DNA of 64,000 nt from Acidimicrobiia bacterium (lineage in GTDB: Bacteria > Actinomycetota > Acidimicrobiia > Spongiisociales > UBA11373), in the NCBI GenBank assembly GCA_040878325.1, contig JBBDMM010000010.1:168648-232647 (forward strand). Direction: 5' to 3'. Numbering within the stretch: the stretch's first letter is position 1; each line of letters opens with the position of its first letter. A program made the translations under genes and the position numbers. The notes under the pieces were generated by a model. It made no database searches. It saw only the letters and a list, made by a program, of their open reading frames with translations, and was not told the DNA's origin. Shown here piece by piece: positions 44,719 through 53,546 of the stretch.

Positions 44719-45390
44719 ATGACCGTCCTCACCGGTGAAGGCCGGGTGACCATCCTCTACGGATCGCAGGCCCTGCCGATGCCGCCGTATCGGTCGGTGT
44801 ACCTGGCCCGTCCCGACATGGAGGGCCGGTATCCGGCGGTAGTCGTCGCCCACGGGGTGGCGGGGCTGACTCCGAGCGTGAAGGCGGCGTGCCGTCACCT
44901 GGCGCGCTTCGGGTACATCGGCGTTGCCCCGGATCATCGTTCCAACGCTCCATCGACCGCGAAGGAGCCCGGGCGTCCGCACGACGATCTCGAAGACGTC
45001 GTGGAGGCGCTTCGCGAGGATTGGCAGGACTGGGCCGACGCGGGCCGGCTGGGCGTTCTCGGCCTGGAGCAGGGCGTCCCACCGGCGGGCCGGTTGGCCG
45101 CGGCCCACAACAGCGCCCTGATCGTGGTGGGAGGGCCCGAGGCGGTTGATGCCGCCCTTCTCGGTGGCTCCGATGGGCCTCTGCTGTGCCTGGTCGCCAC
45201 CGATCAGGCCGACACGATGAAGCGCCTTCACCAGGACGTGGGGCGCGGTGAGTGGGTGCGGTACGGAGATGTCGGGCCTGGGTTCCACGACGAGGGCTCT
45301 CCCGACTACCACGCCCCTTCGGCGAAGGATGCCTACGAGCGGGTCATCGCATTTCTCGATCGACACCTCGGAACGCCGGCGATGGCGTGA
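44719..45390 (+). CDS. Dienelactone-hydrolase-like protein lacking the nucleophile
   Basis: 223 residues with the DLH layout: VVVAHGVAGL near residue 45, the nucleophile-elbow position LGLEQGVPPAG (113-123), and the C-terminal GFHDEGSPDYHAPSAKDAYERVIAFL with the usual histidine His190. In active DLH-type hydrolases the elbow is G-x-C/S-x-G; here it is G-L-E-Q-G, with Glu117 in place of Cys or Ser. The protein may therefore be non-catalytic or use a different chemistry. Start at 44719 (ATGACC); a start 18 codons upstream would begin in the region after the repeats. Confidence 0.75.
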   Translation: MTVLTGEGRVTILYGSQALPMPPYRSVYLARPDMEGRYPAVVVAHGVAGLTPSVKAACRHLARFGYIGVAPDHRSNAPSTAKEPGRPHDDLEDVVEALREDWQDWADAGRLGVLGLEQGVPPAGRLAAAHNSALIVVGGPEAVDAALLGGSDGPLLCLVATDQADTMKRLHQDVGRGEWVRYGDVGPGFHDEGSPDYHAPSAKDAYERVIAFLDRHLGTPAMA

Positions 45391-45439
45391 CCGGCGGATC
45401 CGGGTAGCGCGGGGCTGCTGCTAGAAAGGCACAACCTCG

Positions 45440-46753
45440 ATGACGCAGCCCACCCCGCCTCCGCTTCCGTCGCCCTCGCGCGTCCCGGTGCCCCCACCGC
45501 CGCCGCGCACTTGGGTGAAGAAGGCGATCGTCACCTTCCTCATCGTCGCCAATCTGATCGTCTTCGGGGTGCTCGGGGCGGTGTGGCTGGCGGCGCGCAA
45601 GGTCTCGGGGGCGGTCTCGACCATCCCGGCCACCGATCTCAGCCTGCCCGATCGTCCCGGCCAAGTGGGCGATCCCCGGACCTTTCTCCTCATCGGGTCG
45701 GACAGCCGGGCGAACCTCGACGACCTGACCAACTTCGGCAACTTTGGCGGCCAGCGCGCCGACGTGATCATCCTGATCAGGGTCGATCCCGGCACGGACT
45801 CGGTGCAGATGCTCTCGTTGCCCCGGGATCTCAAGATCGTCCACAACGGCGTCACCACGAAGATCAACGCCACCTTCACCAACGGCCCATCCGGCATCGT
45901 CGAGGCGGTGAGGAACTTCACCGGATCCCCCATCCACCACTACCTCCAGGTGGAGTTCTCAGGATTCGCCGGCATCGTGGACGCCATCGGCGGGATCGAG
46001 ATGACCTTCCCCTACCCGGCCCGGGACATTCGGTCGGGCTTCGAGGCCGATGCCGGCAAGCAGGTACTAGACGGGCGAAACGCCCTCGCCTTTGCCCGTA
46101 GCCGTAACTATCAAGAGTTTCGCGACGGCTCGTGGGTCTCGGTCGCCGGCAATGACATCAACCGGACCCGGCGGCAGCAGGATGTGCTGATGGCGATCCT
46201 CACCCAGATCGACCGTCCTTCTTCGATCGGCGGCTTCAACGACTTGCTCGATGCGCTCGGCAGGTTCGTGGTGACCGACGAGGGCTTCAACGAGGAAGAG
46301 ATCATCGAGCTCGCCTGGACGATGCGCAATGTCGGGTCGGAGGATCTCGATGCGATGACCCTGCCGGTGCGAATCAGCACCGAGGGGGGGACCTCCTATG
46401 TCATCCCGGTGGAGCCCGACTCCAGTGCGGCAATCGCCGCCTTCCTCGCCGGACAACGGATGAGCCCGGAGCCGGGCCTCGCCGCGGCGATCCAGGTGCA
46501 GAACGGGAACGGTCGCGAAGGTTCAGCGAGCCAGGTGGCGGAGGTGCTCGGCGGCGGCGGCTTCAACGTGGTCGACACCACGGACGCGGGTCGGGCCGAC
46601 TTCGCGGTCACCCAGGTGGTGGCCCGTCCCAACTTCCTTCACATCGCCGAGGAGATCGTGGACTTCCTCGGCTACGGCGAGGCGGTGGTCGGCGGTATCC
46701 GCGACGGCGTGGACATCGTGGTTATCGTCGGGCTCGATGCCCCCTCCGCCTGA
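45440..46753 (+). CDS. LytR-CpsA-Psr (LCP) family protein
   Basis: 437 residues. Short Pro-rich cytoplasmic start, membrane helix (about 27-52), extracytoplasmic LCP domain (about 75-270) with GSDSR, DVIILIRVDP, LSLPRDLKI, GRNALAFARSR and an Asp/Arg-rich NDINRTRRQQ; then a LytR_C domain (about 345-437). LCP enzymes transfer glycopolymers from the lipid carrier to peptidoglycan. Together with the nucleotidyltransferase and epimerase downstream on the same strand, this suggests wall-polymer assembly. Confidence 0.92.
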   Translation: MTQPTPPPLPSPSRVPVPPPPPRTWVKKAIVTFLIVANLIVFGVLGAVWLAARKVSGAVSTIPATDLSLPDRPGQVGDPRTFLLIGSDSRANLDDLTNFGNFGGQRADVIILIRVDPGTDSVQMLSLPRDLKIVHNGVTTKINATFTNGPSGIVEAVRNFTGSPIHHYLQVEFSGFAGIVDAIGGIEMTFPYPARDIRSGFEADAGKQVLDGRNALAFARSRNYQEFRDGSWVSVAGNDINRTRRQQDVLMAILTQIDRPSSIGGFNDLLDALGRFVVTDEGFNEEEIIELAWTMRNVGSEDLDAMTLPVRISTEGGTSYVIPVEPDSSAAIAAFLAGQRMSPEPGLAAAIQVQNGNGREGSASQVAEVLGGGGFNVVDTTDAGRADFAVTQVVARPNFLHIAEEIVDFLGYGEAVVGGIRDGVDIVVIVGLDAPSA

Positions 46754-46768
46754 ACAAACTTCCCCGCG

Positions 46769-47791
46769 ATGACCCCGAGGCAAGCCGTGCTCCTGGTGGG
46801 TGGCCGCGGTACTCGCATGTGGCCGTTGAGTGCCGAGGTACCTAAGGGTCTGCTTCCCCTCGCCGGGGTGCCCTTCGTCGATTACCAGATCGCCCGCCTG
46901 GCGGAAGTCGGGGTCGAAGAGGTGTTCCTCGCCGTCGACACCGAGCATCTCGCGGCCTGGCAGGCGTACGCCGCCGGCGTCGATTCGTTGGCGGTCCATC
47001 TCTCGGTCGAGGAAGAACGCCTCGATACTGCCGGGCCGGTGCGGGCGGTCCTCGACAGGCTCGACGGCCTGTTCTTCGTCCTCAACGGCGACGTCGTGGT
47101 GCAGGCGGACCTCGGTGAGCTGGTGGCGGCCGTCCCCGATACCGCGGCGGCGACATTGGCCCTGGTCGAAGTGGTGGACACGAGCGCATACGGAGTGGTG
47201 GTCACGGATGCCGACGGCATGGTCGAACGATTCGTCGAGAAACCCCCTGCCGAGAATGCGCCGGCGAAGACCGTGAACGCCGGCATCTATTTGATGCGAC
47301 CCGAGGCGCTGGACATCTACGAGCCGGGGTCACTTTCGTTCGAGCGGGTCGTGTTCCCCGACCTCGTCGCCGCCGGGCGGCTTGCCGGGGTCGTGGTAGA
47401 CGCCGGCTGGATCGACATCGGTACTCCGTCGCTGTACCTCGACACCCATGCCGCGGTGCTGCTCGAGGCAGGGCACGCTCATGTGGCGCCTCCCGGCGTC
47501 GCCACCAGCGGCTCCTGGGCCTGGGTGGCCCCCGACGCCACGGTCGCGGAGGGCGCCGTGGTGGCGGAATCGGTCATCCTCGGCGGGGCGACGGTCGATG
47601 AAGGGGCGGTGGTCCGCCGGGCCGTCGTTGGTTGGGGGGCCCACGTCGGTTCGGGGGTGAGTGTCACCGGCGACAGCGTGGTGGGGCCACGGGCGACGAT
47701 CCACTCGGGGTGCGAGCTGGATCACGGGATGAGGATCGGCCCTGACGTGGTACTCACCGAACGGGCCGTGACATTCACGCCTCCGAAATGA
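46769..47791 (+). CDS. Sugar nucleotidyltransferase (NDP-sugar pyrophosphorylase)
   Basis: 340 residues. Catalytic nucleotidyltransferase domain with VLLVGGRGTRMWPLSAEVPK at the start (substrate-binding GGxGTRxxP...PK), NGDVV near residue 110 and EKP near 158; then a left-handed beta-helix of hexapeptide repeats (about 250-325). This resembles mannose-1-phosphate guanylyltransferase/glucose-1-phosphate thymidylyltransferase families; the sugar is not fixed by sequence. Starts 15 bases after the LCP gene. Confidence 0.88.
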   Translation: MTPRQAVLLVGGRGTRMWPLSAEVPKGLLPLAGVPFVDYQIARLAEVGVEEVFLAVDTEHLAAWQAYAAGVDSLAVHLSVEEERLDTAGPVRAVLDRLDGLFFVLNGDVVVQADLGELVAAVPDTAAATLALVEVVDTSAYGVVVTDADGMVERFVEKPPAENAPAKTVNAGIYLMRPEALDIYEPGSLSFERVVFPDLVAAGRLAGVVVDAGWIDIGTPSLYLDTHAAVLLEAGHAHVAPPGVATSGSWAWVAPDATVAEGAVVAESVILGGATVDEGAVVRRAVVGWGAHVGSGVSVTGDSVVGPRATIHSGCELDHGMRIGPDVVLTERAVTFTPPK

Positions 47792-47798
47792 GAGGGTC

Positions 47799-48743
47799 AT
47801 GACCAGGAAGGCAATCGTCACCGGCGGGGCCGGATTCATCGGCAGCCACCTCGTCGAACTGCTGGTCGACCGCGAATGGGAGGTGCTCGTCGTCGACGAT
47901 CTGTCGTCGGGCCGCATCGACAACCTCGCCGACGCCCGGCGACGGGGCATTGCCAACATCCACGTGACTGGGATCGATGAGCCGGAGCTGGCCGACCTGG
48001 TGGCGCGGTTCGCCCCCGAGGTGATCTTCCATCTGGCCGCCCAGTCGAAGGTGCGACCGTCCGTCGACGATCCGCTCAACGACGCCCGGATCAATGTCCT
48101 GGGGACGGTGAACCTGCTCGAGGCCGCTCGCAAGGCCGGGGTCCGCAAGCTCTGCTTCGCCTCGACTGGCGGGGCGATCTACGGCGACGGGGTGAAGCTC
48201 CCCGCCAAGGAGACTTCGGCGAAGGCCCCCGAGTCGCCGTATGGCATCTCCAAGAAGGTGGTCGAGGATTACTTCCGCTGGTACTCGGAGATGTACGGGG
48301 TCGACTACACCCTGCTGGCGCTGGCCAACGTCTATGGACCCCGCCAGGACCCGGGCCTCGAAGGCGGGGTCACCGCCATCTTCTCGCTTGCGATGCTCGA
48401 GGGGCGTCGGCCGGTGATATTCGGCAACGGCACCCAGACCCGCGACTTCGTCTACGTCGAAGACGTGTGCGACGCCTTCCATCGCGCCGCCGACACCGCC
48501 GGTGGCCAGTTCATCAACATCGGCAGCGGGGTCGAGACCTCGGTGCTCACCCTCTACGAGGTGCTCGCCGGGATCACCGGCTATCCAACCAAACCCGAGT
48601 TCGCGCCCGCCAAGCCCGGCGAAATCCAGCGATCGGTACTCGACGCGTCGCGCGCCAAGAAGGAACTCGGATGGGAGGCGTGGACTTCGCTCGAGGAGGG
48701 TCTGGCGAAGACAGTGGAGTGGTATCGGGGCAAGGGCGATTAG
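47799..48743 (+). CDS. NAD-dependent sugar epimerase/dehydratase
   Basis: 314 residues, extended SDR family: NAD-binding GGAGFIGSHLVELL, then DDLSSG, catalytic YGISK (Tyr/Lys) with the preceding Ser/Thr in FASTGGAIYGDG. It resembles UDP-glucose 4-epimerases. Substrate not certain. GAGAGGG lies just before the ATG. The stop codon falls within the first unit of a heptanucleotide array. Confidence 0.9.
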   Translation: MTRKAIVTGGAGFIGSHLVELLVDREWEVLVVDDLSSGRIDNLADARRRGIANIHVTGIDEPELADLVARFAPEVIFHLAAQSKVRPSVDDPLNDARINVLGTVNLLEAARKAGVRKLCFASTGGAIYGDGVKLPAKETSAKAPESPYGISKKVVEDYFRWYSEMYGVDYTLLALANVYGPRQDPGLEGGVTAIFSLAMLEGRRPVIFGNGTQTRDFVYVEDVCDAFHRAADTAGGQFINIGSGVETSVLTLYEVLAGITGYPTKPEFAPAKPGEIQRSVLDASRAKKELGWEAWTSLEEGLAKTVEWYRGKGD

Positions 48744-48858
48744 CGATTGGCGATTGGCCAAGCGAATCGCAATGCGCAATGCGCGAACCGGGAAATGTCT
48801 CACGTGCTGGTTTGGTCGCGTCGCGCATTGCTCATTGCGCATTGCTCAATCCTCATTC
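48736..48858. repeat. Palindromic heptanucleotide array, GCAATGC type
   Basis: Left: GCGATTA and GCGATTG units (48736-48756), then AATGCGC twice (48771-48784). Spacer of about 40 bases. Right: CGCATTG and CTCATTG units (48824-48858). It reaches from the end of the epimerase gene into the end of the convergent fpg gene, so both stop codons lie within repeat DNA. Confidence 0.85.
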
Positions 48859-49734
48859 CTCTTCGAGAGTCCTCGGGAAGTCTTCCTTGAGCAGCCTCGA
48901 TAGCGCTCGGTCGGCCAGCACTCGGCCTCCGGTTTGGCACTTGGCGCAGTAGTTGGTTTCGTTGGAGGCATAGACGATGCGCTGTACCGGCTTGCCGCAC
49001 ACCGGGCACGGCTGACCGAACTTGCCATGCACCGCCATCTCATCTCGGAAGGCGGTCACCTTCTCGGGGAAGCCGTCGCCGGCTTCGGCGCGGAGGCGGT
49101 CCACCCATTCGGAGAGCACCTCGGTGGTGGCGGTGTGGAGGCGGGCGATCTCCTCGTCGGTGAGGCGGTCGGTGCGTACTACCGGCGACACCTTCGCCCG
49201 GTGCATGATCTCGTCGGCGTAGGCACCGCCGATGCCGGAGAAGAGGTGGGCGTCGGTGAGCGACCGCTTAAGGGTGTGGCGCTCCCGTCCTAGCGCCTCG
49301 GTGAACTGGTCAAGAGTCGCCGCAAATGGCTCCACCCCGCCCCGGTCGTGCTCGGCAAGGGCAGGTTCGCCCCTCACGACATGGATGCTGGCGCGCTTCT
49401 TGGTGCCCTCCTCGGTGAGCAGGAAGGTGGCACTCTCGAAGTCGAAGGCGGCCAGCCCCCGCTTCTTGGGGATGGCCGCGCCGGGCTCCCGCATCCGCAG
49501 CCGTCCCGCCACCATCAGGTGGACGACGACGAACAGGTCGTCCTCCAACTCGAACACCAGACGCTTGCCGATGCGCCTGAACCCAATGACCTTCTTCCCC
49601 TCGACTGCAGAAATCGGCGGGTCGTAGGTCCGCAACACCCAGGGGCTCCCCAGGCGGACCTTCTGCAGTGTCGACCCACCCACCAACGCTTCGAGCCGTT
49701 CGAGGTAGATCACGACATCGGGGAGCTCAGGCAT
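48853..49734 (-). CDS. mutM: Formamidopyrimidine-DNA glycosylase (Fpg/Nei family)
   Basis: 293 residues. After Met, the conserved PEL start (Pro2 nucleophile, Glu3), helix-two-turn-helix region around GGAYADEIMHRAKVSP, and a C-terminal zinc finger CPVC...CAKC. It excises oxidised purines and cleaves the backbone. The sequence MPELPDV differs from the common PELPEV at one position. The start at 49734 is fixed by the family N-terminus; the open frame upstream runs through repeat DNA. Confidence 0.92.
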   Translation of the reverse strand: MPELPDVVIYLERLEALVGGSTLQKVRLGSPWVLRTYDPPISAVEGKKVIGFRRIGKRLVFELEDDLFVVVHLMVAGRLRMREPGAAIPKKRGLAAFDFESATFLLTEEGTKKRASIHVVRGEPALAEHDRGGVEPFAATLDQFTEALGRERHTLKRSLTDAHLFSGIGGAYADEIMHRAKVSPVVRTDRLTDEEIARLHTATTEVLSEWVDRLRAEAGDGFPEKVTAFRDEMAVHGKFGQPCPVCGKPVQRIVYASNETNYCAKCQTGGRVLADRALSRLLKEDFPRTLEEE

Positions 49735-49767
49735 TCGGGGAAAGTCAAGGGCTCGCTTCGCTCGCCC

Positions 49768-49875
49768 GCAATTCGCAATTCGCAATTCGCAATGCGACAG
49801 AGACCGCCAGCGCTCTCGAATCAGAGGTGAACGGTTCCTTCGTATCGCGAATCGCGTATCGCGTATCGCGTATCG
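49768..49875. repeat. Palindromic heptanucleotide array, GCAATTC/CGTATCG type
   Basis: Left: GCAATTC three times and GCAATGC once (49768-49795). Spacer about 45 bases. Right: CGTATCG four times with one CGAATCG (49841-49875). Arms are partly complementary. It lies in the divergent gap between mutM and the ECF sigma gene. Confidence 0.85.
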
Positions 49876-49910
49876 AGCACGCCGGGGCCCTGTAAGCACA
49901 AACCCCCTCC

Positions 49911-49924
49911 TAACGCGTTATACC
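49911..49924 (+). promoter_or_regulatory. Palindrome and -10 region of the ECF sigma gene
   Basis: Perfect 10-bp palindrome TAACGCGTTA (49911-49920), overlapping TTATAC/TATACC, which lies 6-7 bases before the ATG at 49931. No Shine-Dalgarno. It could be a leaderless promoter with an overlapping operator. Confidence 0.45.
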
Positions 49925-49930
49925 AACTGG

Positions 49931-50461
49931 ATGGAACGGGAAGGCCGGGGAGACCATGAGTCGGATGATCGGCAGGTCGTCGGTCAGCCTGGGTCGTTTG
50001 ACGACTTCTACCGGAGCGAGGTGCGATCGGTGTTGGCGGTGACGATGGGTCTGACAAAACGCCGGGGCGAGGCCGAGGAGGTCACCCAGGAGGCGTTCTA
50101 CCGCGCCTATCGCGACTGGGACCGGGTCGGTCTCATGGCACACCCGGGTGCCTGGACCCGCCGGGTCGCCCTCAACCTCGCCGTCGGCCGATGGCGCCGC
50201 CTCCGTTCTGAGGCCCGTGCCGTGCTGCGACTCGCTCCGGCGACCGAAACACCGGGGCCCTCCGATCCCGTGGCCGACCGCTTCTGGGATGAGGTGCGGG
50301 CACTGCCCGACCGGCAGGCCCAGGTGGTCGCCCTCACCTTCGTCGAGGATCTCGATGCCGATGGGATCGGCGAGATCCTCGGCATCAAGGCTTCGACCGT
50401 CCGGGTGCACCTGTCCCGCGCCCGGGCGACGCTGGCGACCCGCCTCGAGGTGGAGGAATGA
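49931..50461 (+). CDS. ECF-family RNA polymerase sigma factor
   Basis: 176 residues. Region 2 (about 22-85) with DDFYRSEVRSVLAVTMGL and EEVTQEAFYRAYRDW; region 4 (about 115-170) with LPDRQAQVVALTFVEDLDADGIGEILG and a helix-turn-helix IKASTVRVHLSRARATL. It is a SigE/SigM-like extracytoplasmic-function factor. The stop overlaps the start of the huge membrane protein downstream (ATGA), as usual for a sigma/anti-sigma pair. Confidence 0.92.
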   Translation: MEREGRGDHESDDRQVVGQPGSFDDFYRSEVRSVLAVTMGLTKRRGEAEEVTQEAFYRAYRDWDRVGLMAHPGAWTRRVALNLAVGRWRRLRSEARAVLRLAPATETPGPSDPVADRFWDEVRALPDRQAQVVALTFVEDLDADGIGEILGIKASTVRVHLSRARATLATRLEVEE

Positions 50462-53400
50462 GTCTCGACGACCTTGCCCGCCAGGCAGCCGAACAGGCTC
50501 GGTCCGACGCGGCCACGGGCGGCCACCTCCATCCCGAGGCGTATCGGACCAGGCGGCAGCGGCGCACCCAACGGCGGGCACTCCTCTTCTCCGGCGCCTT
50601 TGTGGGAGCAGCACTGGTCGTGGCGATCCTGGTGTCGCCACCGGAGGAGGACGAACTGGCGGTCCCCACCACGACCATCCCTGGGGTCGCCACGACCCTT
50701 CCGTCGACGACGACCACTGTTACGACCACCGGTCCGGAGCCGTCGATCGGTCCACCCCCGCTTGGCGTCGGCTGGGAGGAACTCGACCCCGGCCCGATCG
50801 CCGGGCGGTATCGGATGGCAGTCGCCTGGACCGACTACGGGTTGTTCGTGTTCGGGGGGCACGACAACTACAGGCAGGAAGACCCCTCGCCGGTCCTATA
50901 CCACCAGAACGCCTACCTGTTCGATCCGGTCGATGGAGCGTGGCAGAGCCTGGCCGAGGTGCCTCAGGAGGTCTTCGAGATCGCCGAGCCGCGGGCGGTG
51001 GCGATGGAGAGCGACGTCTTCGTCTACGGCAGACCTCGGGCGCCCAACTCCGGGAGGGCGGCGATCTACGACCTCGAGGCCGATGCCTGGGTGCCGGTGG
51101 CGCCGGAGTTCGGTGACTCGCTGGGTCCCGGCGTGCAGGTGGTGTGGACCGGTGAGCTTCTGGTAGCAACCAACATCGCATTGGCGTACGACCCCGTCAC
51201 GGGCACGACGCTCACGCATCTGGACGACGGGATGATGGCGACGCCCGCGGACGCGGACGCGGCCGTTCACAGCCCGCAGCGGGCGCATTGGAGCGGTTCT
51301 GAAATCCTGGTCGTCGGGTCAGGCCCGGTCTACGCCTGGGTACCCGGCGAGGAAGCGGAGTGGCGAACGCTGGCCCAACCACCGGTGCCTGATCGTGCCC
51401 GCGACAGCGTGTGGACCGACCAGGGGCTCCTTGTCGTCAACTACCAGGCGGCGGCCGCGGTGCTCGATCGGGACACCAGCGTCTGGTCGCGGCCGGGTGA
51501 TCTCCCGTTGCGCTTCTACGAGTGCCTTCCTGAGGCCGTATCTGCCGGGGGGACACCGGTGGTGCGGATGTGCTCGGGTATTGGGATCTGGGACGAGGTG
51601 CGGTCCTCGTGGATACCGGTGCCGCTCGACGGCGGGAACTCCGGGGAGCTGGTGGGTGCCGACGACGCGATCTACACGGTTGGAGGTGACACTTTCCGCC
51701 GGTTCGAGATCGAGCGCGCTGCCGACGGCTCGATCGAGCCGCCACCGACGGTGCCGATCGGCGTGGCGGAACTCGACATTCCTCCGGGATGGGAGTTGGT
51801 CTCCTCGTTTGCCCCGGATCAGTCGCCGGACGGCATCATCCCGGACGACGAGACCATCGGGTTGGTCTTTCTCAGCCCTACCGCAACCTGCTCGGTGACT
51901 TCCACCTACGCCTCCGAGGGGTGGTCACCTGAGGGGTTCATCGAAGTCGGCCCTGGCATTATTGACAGTCCGGGTCGCCCGGTGCTCCCCGCTACCTACT
52001 ACCGCGGCGCCGATCACGACGGATGGGCGGCGGCCGTTCCTACCAGCACCAGCGACGTGGTCTTCATCCACTGTCAGAAGGGGCCGGATCCGAGCCATTT
52101 CCCCGGCGCCGTATCCGATTTCCATCTCGGCCTGAGGTCGGCGCTCGTGGAAGATGTGGAGATAGCGCCGCCGTCACCCGAGATCATCATCGGCACCGGG
52201 TGGGAGGAGATCGCGGGGAGCCCGGTGGCCGGAAGGATGCGGACCGCGGTGGTGTGGACTGGGTCCGAGATCTTCGTCTGGGGCGGCCACGACGGGTACT
52301 CGCAGGAGACCCCCAACTTCGCCAGGTTCCACCAGGACGCCTATCTGTTCGATCCCACCACCGGGGTTTGGCGGATGGCATCCGATCCGCCCGACGGCCT
52401 CTGCCCGTTGACTGAGGCCACTGCCACGTGGATCGGCGATGCGGTGTTGCTGCGCGGCGCCGCCCTCGTCACCCCCAACTGCGTGAGCGGAGCCGCCACA
52501 TACGACCCGGTGGCGGACTCCTGGACGGTCCTGGAGGGCGAGTTCTTCGACCGGGTGCCGTTCCGGGCCGAGGTGGTATGGATCGGGAGGTCGCTGGCAG
52601 CGCCGGTGTTCGGTCTCGCCTGGGTACCTGACGAAGATGGGGGCGAGACCATCGAGATTCCCATCGTCCCGGACGCGGGATCACAGGTCGGATCACCGAG
52701 CGTGTTCCACCAGTGGGGCGGGGAGCGGATCACCGCCATCGGAGCAGGCGACCTCTACTGGCTGGTCCCCGGAGCGGAAACCTGGGAGAGCGTTGCCTCA
52801 CTCGGTATCGGCGAGGCGGGGCGCCTCAGCGTCCTGACCGAGCACGGCCTGTTCGTGGTCACCCGGGACGGTGAGGTGGCCCGGGTGGTGGACTTCGCTG
52901 ACGTCCACCTCGGGGAGAACCTGCCGCTGCGTCTCTCCGAGTGCGACGCGTTCCTCGTCGCTGTCGGCGATCTGCCGGTGGCCCAGGTGGGCTGCTCCGG
53001 GATGGCGATCTGGGATCCGGTGCGGTCCCTTTGGGTACCGATCCCGATGGATGTACTCAGCGGCTGGTCTTGGCAACCGACGCTGATCGGCACCGACAAC
53101 GCCATCTACTCGTTCGGCGAGAAGGTGCTTCGCTACCCGATCGAGCGGCTCGGCGACGGCAGCGTCGCCAACCCACCGACGATCCCGGTCGGCGTGATGC
53201 AACTGGACATCCCAACCGGGTTTTGGCTCCGCTCCACGGTGGGTCTGACGCAGACTGAGTGGCCGGACGGGTCCTACGGCGAGGTGGTGGCCTTTGCGTT
53301 CGAAGCGCCCCGGGGCTCATGCCAGCTCTCGGCACGGTACGGCGGTCCCGAGATCACGGTGGAAGCGAGCGTGGACGTGGATGGGACCGAGGTTCCGCTT

Positions 53401-53541
53401 CCGTGGTTCACCTTCAGGCGCCAGGAAGGCGAGTCCGACACATGGGTGATCGTGGTGGGCGACGGCGTCGACTCGATCTGGATCAATTGCGACTCGGAAG
53501 AAGACGCCCAACTGCTGATCGACGGGTTCTGGTTGCCGTGA
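50458..53541 (+). CDS. Giant membrane-anchored protein with duplicated kelch-type sensor, likely anti-sigma
   Basis: 1027 residues. Cytoplasmic segment of 40 residues, one membrane helix (41-60), Thr/Pro linker (68-100), then two tandem ~470-residue halves, each starting with a GxGWEE...GR motif (residue 104 and about 579), followed by VFGGHD or VWGGHD, YLFDP and later VRSxWxPxP. The kelch-like pattern suggests two beta-propellers plus extra domains outside the cell. No HxxxCxxC zinc anti-sigma motif is seen in the short cytoplasmic part. Gene overlap with the ECF factor argues for a membrane sensor controlling it. Confidence 0.78.
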   Translation: MSLDDLARQAAEQARSDAATGGHLHPEAYRTRRQRRTQRRALLFSGAFVGAALVVAILVSPPEEDELAVPTTTIPGVATTLPSTTTTVTTTGPEPSIGPPPLGVGWEELDPGPIAGRYRMAVAWTDYGLFVFGGHDNYRQEDPSPVLYHQNAYLFDPVDGAWQSLAEVPQEVFEIAEPRAVAMESDVFVYGRPRAPNSGRAAIYDLEADAWVPVAPEFGDSLGPGVQVVWTGELLVATNIALAYDPVTGTTLTHLDDGMMATPADADAAVHSPQRAHWSGSEILVVGSGPVYAWVPGEEAEWRTLAQPPVPDRARDSVWTDQGLLVVNYQAAAAVLDRDTSVWSRPGDLPLRFYECLPEAVSAGGTPVVRMCSGIGIWDEVRSSWIPVPLDGGNSGELVGADDAIYTVGGDTFRRFEIERAADGSIEPPPTVPIGVAELDIPPGWELVSSFAPDQSPDGIIPDDETIGLVFLSPTATCSVTSTYASEGWSPEGFIEVGPGIIDSPGRPVLPATYYRGADHDGWAAAVPTSTSDVVFIHCQKGPDPSHFPGAVSDFHLGLRSALVEDVEIAPPSPEIIIGTGWEEIAGSPVAGRMRTAVVWTGSEIFVWGGHDGYSQETPNFARFHQDAYLFDPTTGVWRMASDPPDGLCPLTEATATWIGDAVLLRGAALVTPNCVSGAATYDPVADSWTVLEGEFFDRVPFRAEVVWIGRSLAAPVFGLAWVPDEDGGETIEIPIVPDAGSQVGSPSVFHQWGGERITAIGAGDLYWLVPGAETWESVASLGIGEAGRLSVLTEHGLFVVTRDGEVARVVDFADVHLGENLPLRLSECDAFLVAVGDLPVAQVGCSGMAIWDPVRSLWVPIPMDVLSGWSWQPTLIGTDNAIYSFGEKVLRYPIERLGDGSVANPPTIPVGVMQLDIPTGFWLRSTVGLTQTEWPDGSYGEVVAFAFEAPRGSCQLSARYGGPEITVEASVDVDGTEVPLPWFTFRRQEGESDTWVIVVGDGVDSIWINCDSEEDAQLLIDGFWLP

Positions 53542-53546
53542 GCGAA

